From: Pyrrhosoma nymphula
Taxonomy: Eukaryota; Arthropoda; Insecta; Odonata; Coenagrionidae
Assembly (NCBI GenBank): GCA_963573305.1
Contig: OY754329.1
Coordinates: forward strand, 131,923,422-131,987,421
Direction: 5' to 3'
Length of the DNA: 64,000 nt
Shown here piece after piece: positions 54,851 through 64,000 of this stretch. The position numbers were made by a program, and so were the translations under genes. How positions within the stretch are numbered: position 1 is the stretch's first letter; each line of letters begins with the position of its first letter. The notes under the pieces are model-generated. The model was not told where the DNA came from and did no database searches. It saw nothing but the letters and a program-made list of their open reading frames with translations.

Positions 54851-54974
54851 ATTAGTTGTTATTTCTTCAATTCCCGACAATTGAATCGACCACATTTCCA
54901 ATAATTGTTGTAGTTGATCCATATCGATTTTTTCCTAATACCGATTTTCGATACCGCACAGGCCTAAGTCTAGC

Positions 54975-57888
54975 CACATGCAGTTAGCAGTAAAACTAGC
55001 ATGGTAAAATGGTGCTCCAAATGTAGCCAAACCAAAGCCAAATTGCAACCAAACTAAGCCAAACTGTCAATAAGGATGTAATGTCCCCTATGGTTGTCAG
55101 TGGATTGAAGTGAGGTGGCGCTGGAAAAATTATGGCTAAGTGTACAGTTTTGGACACTGAAATGGGTTCTTCATATTACTTACGCTGAAATAGAAAGCTT
55201 AAGTTTTTTCCGCCATCTATTTGCGGTTATTTTAATAATAATTTTGAGTCCTCTGAGTTGCTTGATGTCAGATCATATACTATGAAGAGAAAGTTGTAAG
55301 GGCTTTGTTTTTATCCTTTACATCATGTTCACTATTGCTTTCTCCGGTTGACTTTCAACGGATGCCTTCCGCTATCTTCTATTTATGTAAAAGGCAATAG
55401 CACTTTTTCACTGAGTGACCACGATATCTCTGTAATCACTAAACATATTACAATGCAATTTGCTACACTGCTTCATTTTAGGCCCTAGATATACACTAAG
55501 AAATATTATTGAAAAATAACCACTCTAACGGGACTTAAAAAAATGAGCATATGTTATACAAACAATGGAAATTTATTGACAAATCAAGGCAGCATCGTAT
55601 TTAAAATGTGGACTGTGTCTAAAATAAGACCATGAGACATGGTCTTAGTTGCGCGAGATAGTTCTAACTTCACTGTCAGATTCCGAAATTATGGTCGATA
55701 AATTATATTTAAGATAGAACACTATTTTGGTGTTTTATCGCCTTTACTAGCATATCGCAGCTTCCTTGCCTAACCCGTCCTATTACACCTTCCCCTCCCT
55801 GACGTAACACTTTGCACAGGCGACTGTCACCAAGTTTTTCATTTTACTACAATTCCTACCCGGTCAACATTGCACCTCTCTTATTTCGTCAATTTTACTC
55901 TGCTGATTTTGTAGAGTGGGAGTAAAATTATATGCCGCGTCGGTATTGAACTTTTGTCACCGTAATTTTTCTTATAACCTTTACATGCTTGTGACCTCCG
56001 AGTCTCGAGCAGTTTCTTTAGCGAGGAAGAGCGGACAATAGAATTCCGGGTAAGCCATCGCCTCCTTGTGGTAGTGCGTCTCTCGTGTCTCTTCACTGTG
56101 GTTCCTCGCTGGGCGTCCCAACGCCGCTTTAAGTCTCAGGGCGATCACCGTGTTGACCGACGGCCTCGCCCGGGAGGCCTCCAGGCAAAAAGGCGCGATT
56201 CCCGCTAGTCCCATTTCCTTCAACCGGAAGTTCCCCTGGCACATCAGACGATTCCATATGACTCCTTCCCCGAACCTTTGGAAATTTTTGGGGCATTGAA
56301 GTTCGCGGTCATTTCCGTGCAGTGGTTCTCCAGCGTCGTAGCCTCGCGTGAGTTTAAACCAGTGATCGAGTGACTGCCTCTTTCGGCCAGCCTTGCCTGC
56401 ATTCCTGAAGAAGGAAGGGAGCTTGATGGTTATTCCATCGGTACTGAGAGTCCACGTTCCAGCGTAAAGTTATAGAATCGACACCGGAGTGAAGCTACTC
56501 GCATCGTATCGTGTTCTCTGTGTTTACAGCGTGTTGGTGTTTCGAATATTTTGACCAAAATGAGCGTGTGGTATTCATCCGACTGCCGTGGTGACGGAGA
56601 AGAACATTTTAAGTTCGAAGTTGGTTCGAGCAAGCGTGATCGTCAAAATTGCTTTGCTGTTCCTGTTTGTTCCAAAATTGCTGTCGTCAAAAAGATCGTC
56701 AAAATTGCTGTTCCTTTGAAGCACTCGACGCCAGGGACGAAACTGTCGGTGGAAGTCGACGTCCGAATGGTTGATACAAGAGGGAGTCTATAGCGCCGTA
56801 AGTTAATTAAGAACCAACCTATTCTCAGCTAACACCAAACTCCTCCTCGTGTAAATATTCCTGCATTCTGCACTTGGCAGGCTCGAAATTAATCCTTCTC
56901 TGTCATCAATTATTCTTTATTTGCTTCCCGAAACTCCTTTAGTTTGAATTAGTTATTCCTTGCGGAAAAGTCATTCTAAGTTGAAACATAATGAAGAGAG
57001 AGGACAAACATTTGGAGACATTGGTCTGGGTGAAAGTCTTTATTTCTTGCATCTCTCTAAAACCATTTCGTTAACATTTCCCATTCAAACGCTTTCGCTT
57101 CTTGGCCAGAGTGTGTAATGTCATGAACATGAGCAAGGTCTGAAGGTAGTTGGTGAGATTTTGGGAAATTACTATTACCCTCATACCCCTTTTTGGGCGT
57201 AGACGGCCAACATTTTATGAGATAATGGCGTTTAAAGAGAAATTCAGGCGGCTGGTGTTTGGTGATTGGCCGCAGTCTAGGGTTTCTGGCCCCTTTGACA
57301 AAACGGAAGGGGTGGCGCCCCACCTCCTCCCCAATTTAATGTCATTCGTCTTTTTGTTCTTACTTTAAATTTTCTACATTTTTATAATTGGTTATGCTGA
57401 TGGCTGATGAGATTGTTCACTTCAGCTTATCCTTTAGGGGGGAGGCCGCCTCCTCCGTGATGGTGGTGCCCCTGGTGGGTGTAAGCCCCGCCACTCATAA
57501 GGTACACCTATGATTGACAGCATGGCGTTATGTTGGATCCATGGTTCCCAGTTCAGTCGCAATGCGCGGAAAATATTTTTTCGTCGGTTTTGTTTTATTC
57601 TTCGCCAATTTTACAGTGAAACATTCAAATGTTCAATTTCATCCCCTTTACATTTTCCCGTAACTCCGATGGGACACTTTTGAGTCACAACTTAATTCTA
57701 TTGTTACTTTAGGGTTTTCCCATGCCTATAATTCCTTGTGTATCCGTAAATTATTCTATTTCATATTTCTTTCGCATTAGCAAGAGTGGTAGTAATTGCA
57801 ATAGCAGCGAAAACAAATTATTTTTTTTAATTCGGAGGAAATTGCAAAACTCTGCATCCTATAGCTACGCTTGCTTTTTACCACGTAT
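54975..57888. other. Intergenic, no gene recognised
   Basis: The stretch 55970-56480 is GC-richer with several short ORFs on the minus strand but no recognised domain. A short plus-strand ORF at 56551-56793 repeats KIAVVKKIVKIAV and looks unlikely to be real. 57420-57520 has a GGGGGGAGGCC motif of the G-run type. Nothing firmer can be said. Confidence 0.4.
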
Positions 57889-58134
57889 TCAGGAAGTATC
57901 ACCGGACTTTCGTTGCAAAATATTCTCTAACCAATCAGGGAGCAGAATTTTAGTAATGTTTTTGTCAACAAACGAACAAACTTTTCGAGTGACGTGCGTG
58001 ACGATTTCCTGCCCTGCCTGCATAAACTTACAAATGCTTGGTTTTGCCAACAGTACGAGACCCCCAAAGGCTAAGGTGCGAATTAGAAATGGCACGTCTT
58101 GGATACACGTCTTAAGTTTTTGTTCATGCTGCAT
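57889..58134 (-). CDS. Small hypothetical protein, 81 aa, one hydrophobic segment
   Basis: Starts ATG on the minus strand at 58134 and ends TGA at 57889. MQHEQKLKTCIQDVPFLIRT leads into a hydrophobic stretch (TLAFGGLVLLAKPSICKF, about residues 20-37), followed by an amphipathic region and a charged end (LPDWLENILQRKSGDTS). The composition is protein-like, and the frame is uninterrupted. I do not recognise a family. The opposite strand is also open here, so chance cannot be excluded. Confidence 0.3.
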   Translation of the reverse strand: MQHEQKLKTCIQDVPFLIRTLAFGGLVLLAKPSICKFMQAGQEIVTHVTRKVCSFVDKNITKILLPDWLENILQRKSGDTS

Positions 58135-58166
58135 ATTCGATGATTTGAATAAATCTCCCTGCGATC

Positions 58167-58534
58167 AACAGATTTTATGCAAACATTTAATTTAAGATCA
58201 CGATGGTGTAACTTTAGATTTTTAACAAATGAAACGGTATCCGGCTCAAGTTTGTGAAATTTTATAATGCAAAACTAAGAAAAGACATTGTTTCTTCCAC
58301 AGATTTTTATTTATTTCCGATCAGGTTACGTCGAAAAGTCGACATCGTAGAACAGATTTTATGCAAACATTTAATTTAAGATCACGATGGTGTAACTTTA
58401 GATTTTTAACAAATGAAACGGTATCCGGCTCAATTTTGTGAAATTTTATAATGCAAAACTAAGAAAAGACATTGTTTCTTCCACAGATTTTTATTTATTT
58501 CCGATCAGGTTACGTCGAAAAGTCGACATCGTAG
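58167..58534. repeat. 184-bp tandem duplication
   Basis: The unit AACAGATTTTATGCAAACAT...TCGACATCGTAG at 58167-58350 is repeated at 58351-58534 with about one visible difference (CAAGTTTGTG versus CAATTTTGTG). The copies are so similar that the event is recent, or it is an assembly artefact. Confidence 0.9.
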
Positions 58535-59705
58535 AAATCACCTGATTATGTCGACTATTTGTCAAAACTTGGCCGAAAATAAATCAATTGGTGATACTTC
58601 ATATTCGTAATTTGTTAATCCCTCTCAAATTCTTGTCATATCGCTATCATTTGCACCGCCTTCGCTTTCACTAGTTTGGATTAAATATCTCCCCTGTAGA
58701 TAAAGAATTTCCGTTGACGATTTTTTCACAGTTTTGATTCCGTTTAAAAATTAACTGGTGAAACTATATGGAATAGTGGTGTATGAAACTTTAACTTTTT
58801 TATTTTGCGTTAAAAATGTTTGCAATTTTTTTTACCATGCGAGTATGATTTTTTATCATGATTGGATAAAAACATTCCGGTTTTTAGAAGCCTTTTAAAT
58901 GACAACTCTATTTGAAGTTTCACGAAGAAAAAAATATGACACTCGATCCTAATGAAACTATTACAAGTTACAGACGATATGTTTCTAAATGTGATCCTTC
59001 ACTTTCAGTTCTCGCTGATGAGTCAACAAGAAGTAATTACCAATTTTGCGAGGAAACCAAGATGTAACTCGCTTTAGTGTTAGTTTTACTAGTTACTTTT
59101 TAATCTGAATCCAAAGTCGAGTCTACATAATTTTTGCGCCTACAATCTACTACGCTAATACTTACTCGTACGTAGGTAAGGCTCCAGGAACACTGGATCT
59201 TGGAGACGTAACTACTTTCACAAAACTTTGTAGAGGCATGAAGCCGTAAGTTACGCATGCTTCAGTAATGTAATTGGGCCCCAGCCTCCCAGAGGAGGAA
59301 TGGGAGAGATTGAGGATGGTATGCGAGTAAGGGCGCCGTGATAAAAGGACCAGGTGGGCAGCATTGCGGGGAAAAAAGGAAAATTGCGCGCCGTTGTTCA
59401 CGTTTGCGTACGAGTGGGCGTCGGGGAGGAGAGGTGGGTTGTCGGCAATGGTGTTGTTGCATCACGCGCCTCCCTATCTAGTTAACAGCCGCCGAACAGG
59501 TGCCCAGCAGGTGCTGCCGTTGCCCTCGGCATCACAAGAGAGAGTGCCGCCTAAGAAGCCGTGGTCGACGGATTGAATGGTTGATGGGGAGGAACGGAGT
59601 TGTCTCTTGAGGGATTCTTGGGCAAAGCCATTTCACCCATTATTCGCATGAGGGATGGAAGGAAGGAAGAGGACCACCCGACCCACGTAGCACAAACTGT
59701 TTTGA
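58535..59705. other. Intergenic, no gene seen
   Basis: AT-rich to about 59150, then a GC-richer CpG-containing stretch (59270-59700) with short ORFs in several frames and no recognised domain. Confidence 0.4.
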
Positions 59706-59985
59706 GGTGGGTCCACACTCGCTAGAGTGTTTGCGCAAGTGACTTGCAGCAGGCGACTTTAGACGTGTATTGCTGGTGTATACATACGGCTCTGCAAGTC
59801 CACTCGCAGAACTTTTAAAATTTTCGGCAGGTCGCTTACAGAAGCGTATTATTGCCTATGTAAATGGTAACCAATCTGAATCTGCACTGACTCGTGAAAA
59901 AGTTTTCGTCGGAGTAAACTCCTACGAAAACTCTTGCAGATAATACTTGCGGAAGTCACTAGCCAGTGTAAAGCAACTACCAAAA
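59706..59985. mobile_element. Possible MITE with imperfect inverted ends
   Basis: GTCCACACTCGCTAGAGTGT...GCGCAAGTGACTTGC at the left resembles the inverse of TACTTGCGGAAGTCACTAGC...CAGTGTAAAGCAAC at the right. An inner hairpin (AGTTTTCGTCGGAGT / ACTCCTACGAAAACT) lies at about 59900-59935. No target duplication is clear. Confidence 0.45.
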
Positions 59986-60062
59986 TAGTTTGAGTGAGAT
60001 ATTTGTACGTATAATCAGTGTTTTTGGGTCATAATAAAGAAAAATATCTCTTTTTTGTAATT

Positions 60063-61816
60063 CTACCAAAATCTACATCTAAATACAACCCCGCAAGCCG
60101 CCTCAATTGGCGCATGGCGGTGGGTGTTAGGACACCAGCCGTTTAAAGATAAAAAGGAAACGCTCTAATGAAATTACGCCTAGCATTTATTATAGTCCCT
60201 TATTGTTCGGGGGAAAAACGAATTCCCATACCTATCCGTTCGGCAAAATATCTCTCTTAATTTATCGTTTCTGTCGGACCTGGAAATATAGTGGGGTTCT
60301 AATATGATGTTCTCCGTGTCGCTCTGAAAGATATCTATTCTCAATTGTTCAAGCAATCTAAGCCTAGCGCGTAGCCTCCGAGTCACTAGCGGTTCCCAGC
60401 CTAATTCGTTTAACATCTGTGTAACGCTGTCAGTACGCCCGTAGCTGTTTTTGACGAATCGCGCAGCTTTCCTTTGTATTTTATTAAGTTCCCGGACTAA
60501 GTCTTTCTGCACCGGATCCCATATGCTCGCTGCATATTCAAGGTGTGGCCGGACGAGTGCGAAATAGCACCTCTCTTTTACTTTTTCATCCGAAAATCTT
60601 CCCACAATACGCTTGACGAATCCTAGCTTCTTCAGAGCTCTGCCACAAATATTTCTTATATGTGCTCCCCACGATAGGTCCGAAGTTATCGTAACTCCTA
60701 GATACTTCACTTCATCTGTCGCCTTTATGTTAACACCATCCACAGCATATACATGGGAATAGTTGGACGACCTCCGCAAGAATTGTACCGCCGTGCATTT
60801 GCTTAGATTAAGTTCGAGTCCCCACTCTTGGCTCCACTCATGAACGTTGTTTAAATCCGATGATAAGGTTTCAAAGTCAGAGTGATCATTAATTTCACGA
60901 TAGATGACAGCGTCGACGGCAAATAAACGTATTTTACTGCTAATTCGAGAGCATAGATCATTTATGTATATAATGAACAAAAGGGGTCCGATCACGCTTC
61001 CTTGCGGGACACCTGATGTCACTTTAACGACATCAGAGCTAATTCCGTCAAGAACTACCTTTTGCTTACGATCACTCAAAAAGTCGCGTATCCAGTTTAT
61101 TACTGTTTCGTTTAGGCCGCATGACTGTAATTTGTATAAAAGTTTGTAATGAGGTACCGTGTCGAAAGCTTTCTTAAAATCTAGAAATAATGCGTCAACT
61201 TGTCTTTTCGATTCACCAGATTTGAGAACGTCATGAAGAAAGAGCGCGAGTTGTGTTTCACATGATCTACCTTTCCGGAAGCCGTGCTGACAGCCATGGA
61301 GGACGTTACGACTGTCCAGGAACGTCATGATATTGCTAACGACGATATGTTCGAGTATCTTGCCTATAATCGACGTTAATGAAATTGGTCGATAGTTCCC
61401 TGGGTCGTGTCTGTTTCCCTTTTTGAATATCGGTGTAACGTTTGCAATTTTCCAGACTATTGGTATATTTCCTTCAGACAATGACTTCTTGAATATTATG
61501 TCTAAGAACGGTGCGATCTGTGGCGCTAACTCCTTGAGGACACGCGCGGGTATTCCCTCCGGACCCAGAGATTTACTATTTTTATCGACAATAGCTGTTT
61601 AGTTATCCCATCGCGTTGATTAGTGATTTCTTTCATCGGTTCCTCAGTGAATGAAATGTCAAAATTACATGCAGTATCGTCTGTAGTGTATACTTTTTCG
61701 AAGTGGGAATTTAACGTGTTAGCTTTGTCAATATTTTCGGTTACAAGTTTGCCATATTTATCAAATAACGAATCTACGGTTGAAGATTTTCCCTGAAGCT
61801 CTCTCCCATATGACAA
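60063..61816 (-). mobile_element. CR1/Jockey-like LINE, 5'-truncated
   Basis: The 3' end on the minus strand is TAGATGTAGAT-like (60063-60080) after a G-rich UTR. The body contains one long RT ORF plus an upstream piece (61816-61526) with KSSTVDSLFDKYGKLVTENI and a frameshift near 61590 before the VLKELAPQIAPFLDII region. The endonuclease is absent. Copies of the same family occur at 1-160 and 12130-13245. Confidence 0.8.
60180..61481 (-). pseudogene. LINE reverse transcriptase with dead FAVD active site
   Basis: 433 open codons from SEGNIPIVWKIANVTPIFKK to the end. Motifs: NYRPISLTSIIGKILEHIV, GCQHGFRKGRSCETQLALF, DALFLDFKKAFDTVPHYKLL (catalytic Asp present), SGVPQGSVIGPLLFIIYIND, then IRLFAVDAVIYREIN. 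The family signature is F/Y-A-D-D; here the first Asp is Val (GTC at about 60915), which should abolish polymerisation. The C-terminal region (KVKERCYFALVRPHLEYAAS, LNKIQRKAARFVKNSYGRTD) is intact. No function is expected despite the long open frame. Confidence 0.85.
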
Positions 61817-63184
61817 AAAATCTTAGCTACTCATTACACTGCTCTTTGAGATATTTGCCAGAAAATAGGAGCGCTCAAGGGAGACATAATTAAACAACTT
61901 CTGCCGTTTCCATGACTTCGTACCTGTATCTACATCAGTGGATCTACTTTTGTTAAAAAGTAAAAGGGGTGACAAAAAATTACAGCCACATCATAAAATC
62001 CATTCTAAATAAATGAATACATACTCGTATATGCGTTCGTACGGAAAAAATGAAACTAGTAAAGACTATGTCAATGTGAATTTTGACTAAAAGAAGTACG
62101 TTGGGAGTATTTTGGAACTTTTTATAAATATGTCAAAAACAATTAGGTAAATAACCATGATTATTTCCTTAGCATCCTGTAGATACATTACCTATCTAAG
62201 AAAGAGACCAAGAGTAGATATTTGCGTAAGAAATTCTGTGCTGTGCGCGAAAAGGGTAGATGCTTCTGTTACAAGAGTTATGCTGACGGATGTGTACTGT
62301 AGTTGGTTAAACAACCGTGAAATCGACGTTAATTGGCTCCATGCCGACATGAATCCATTTAACATTGTTGCGAGCATACACCACATGGCGTGGGAACGGG
62401 TTACGGGACCGGCCCTGTTTTTTTTGGGTATGTCGTACGGAAGGGACTTCGTCCGCTCTTCGATCCCCGCATGGGATGGACGGTAGATATATCCGCGATA
62501 GGGCTACTGAAATCCAACTAAACAAGTTTTAACCGTTTAAACATGAAGATACGGCTGATAAAATCGAAGTTCGAGCCAGTTAAGAAGGTCTCTGTGTACC
62601 AGTCGACCACACCCACAGGTAACCCTAGTAACAGCATGCTTTCGTCGGCCATTTATCCCTTTTGGTCTACATCACGTAATTTAAGTCTGTTCTTCACTAA
62701 TAGGAGCTCCAGGGAGTTAAACGTCCCATCCGGTGCAACGTTCTATGGGACCGACCAAGCCGGTGACTTTCCGGTCGTCAATTTGGCCCTGCCGTGGGAC
62801 TGATAGTGAAAACATTCGAGTGGAATGTTGCGCCAGAAATAGCTCAGAGATGTGGGACATTGGAAAGATAGAAAAAAAGAGAATAGAAACTCGAAACTTG
62901 GTGCTGGGGGTGGATACAGGTGGGATCAGAAATGAGGAAGTGTACAAAATAATAGAATACTATGTCCAGATGAATGGGCCACATTAAGGCGGTTGCATCG
63001 TAAAATTACGTAAATGTCATTTCATTCATATTCTGGCAACTTGTAGGAAAACGTGTCCTCTGTTTAATATGATTAATAAAATCCTACCTTTCCGCGCAAT
63101 TTTTTCGCGTTGTTAATTTGAGTTACATGGTGCTAAATGGGAGAAACACGTGGAAAATAGTATTTTTCTATTTAATATAGAAGT
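61817..63184. other. Intergenic, no gene recognised
   Basis: Several ORFs of 60-110 codons overlap on both strands without recognised motifs. Confidence 0.4.
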
Positions 63185-63440
63185 TTAGATTTAGATTTAT
63201 TGTCCTATTGGTAATACTAGAGACATAGAACATTGCCAAGGGTACAGATGAAATAGGAACCCTAACAAAGCATTTAACAAAAACAATCAAACAAACCCCT
63301 ACAGAAACACTTATAATATGTAATAGTTTACATTTTGCACTGTTTACCTTACTTATATGCATTAAGATTGTCAAGGAGCATTAAGGTACACAAAATACAT
63401 ATCAAATGACAAGAACAAAGTATGTACAAGGAATATGAAA
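63185..63440 (-). mobile_element. Possible 3' end of an L2-like LINE
   Basis: TTTAGATTTAGATTTATTG at 63184 on the plus strand is a simple-repeat terminus followed by AT-rich sequence. This layout is like the (TTGA)n end at 40915 of the LINE there. No coding region; tentative. Confidence 0.3.
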
Positions 63441-64000
63441 AAAGAAAATGGAGGTAGTGTTTTCATGAGATTAGGAACCATCCAAAAATGAACTTAGGCT
63501 ATAAAATGCTTCGTTTATTAGAAAAGCCTTCCCGTCCCGATCACGGGACGCCGAACGCCGTCACGCCGCCGCCGACCAAACTCTAGACGGCGCCCATCTC
63601 TACTTTACACACAAACTTGAGCCCTGTATTTTTTTCAAAAAATAATCCACCTTAAATCGCTATCGAGCCAATTAGGGACATAAATTTAGTTAATAATGCT
63701 GTGAGTCTTTGGTAATTATTTCCATTTCTATTTAATTTCATTATTTCTATTTCACATTTTGTTTTGATAAATTATTTCAGTACCTACCGCTGCAGTTTCG
63801 CTTCCAATTCCAATGTTTTCGGCGAATAAATTGCACAATCAATCCATTCAATATGGCATATTGCGCATTTTTATGGCTTCAATCTCTTCTCTTCGACCGC
63901 AGCTTCAATATTCCTCCGAGCTATTGTACCGAATGATTCCATTCTTTTCTTATTATTCTATTATTTCTTTTCTTATTATTTTCGTATTATTCGATTCTTT
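63441..64000. other. Intergenic, window end
   Basis: A short CpG-rich patch (63535-63600, CGCCGAACGCCGTCACGCCG) is followed by AT-rich sequence ending in TTATTATT repeats. No gene. Confidence 0.4.

Larger units (their letters stand above)
54202..54966 (+). mobile_element. hAT derivative with internal 18-bp satellite
   Basis: The ends TAGGCCTGTGCG and CGCACAGGCCTA are exact 12-bp inverted repeats. AATCTAGC (54194-54201) and AGTCTAGC (54967-54974) form an 8-bp duplication with one mismatch. The interior holds the last piece of a hAT transposase and a satellite of GTCAATTAATTGGTTGAT-like units. The rest of the transposase has been deleted. Confidence 0.85.

Noticed and set aside
55881..56244. 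Minus-strand ORFs in a GC-rich patch
   Set aside because: Short, overlapping in two frames, no start context, splice signals or recognised motif.
57722..58195. 157-codon plus-strand ORF
   Set aside because: Composition is unlike a folded protein (Ser/Cys/Phe-rich) and the opposite strand is more plausible.

Overview
The window is animal nuclear DNA, most likely from an arthropod and probably an insect. It has spliced genes with GT-AG introns, an AT-rich background, and dense decayed transposons (CR1/Jockey-type, L2-like, RTE and R1-like LINEs, Penelope-like elements, hAT, piggyBac-like and Mutator-like non-autonomous elements). There are no bacterial operons, CRISPR arrays or rRNA genes. I cannot name the species.

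Host genes. Two conserved genes lie head to head around a shared promoter of about 0.5 kb. On the minus strand, positions 21658 to 16594 hold a complete four-exon YEATS4/GAS41 gene (231 aa), a histone acyl-lysine reader. On the plus strand, positions 22168 to 36046 hold a complete seven-exon TMEM201/SAMP1 (Ima1-type) inner-nuclear-membrane gene (754 aa) with its own polyadenylation signal. Tail to tail with TMEM201 is a short minus-strand gene (39643 to 38444) that resembles the ciliary protein CFAP68 (C11orf1). A Myb/SANT-like DNA-binding gene, with an apparent frameshift, starts at 52051. An unrecognised basic Pro/Ser-rich ORF lies at 9489-10193, and an 81-codon minus-strand ORF at 57889-58134.

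Mobile DNA. Several insertions can be dissected to the base. A 2,995-bp hAT-like transposon (27762-30756) sits inside an RTE retrotransposon within TMEM201 intron 5; its 6-bp target duplication, once collapsed, restores the RTE reading frame. A 5'-truncated LINE (40915-42896) sits in an inverted Penelope tail with a 6-bp duplication. A 561-bp hAT MITE has a perfect 8-bp duplication. A 765-bp hAT derivative carries an 18-bp satellite. A 672-bp element has subterminal GATCAC repeats and 9-bp direct flanks.

The most unusual theme is a set of Penelope-like tails arranged as inverted pairs at four loci, including a nearly perfect 220-bp palindrome. The three clearest loci carry a hammerhead-like CTGANGA / stem / GAAAC core. 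Much of the rest, notably the first 9 kb, 44-46 kb, 50-57 kb and the last 2 kb, is intergenic sequence and unresolved repeat relics.
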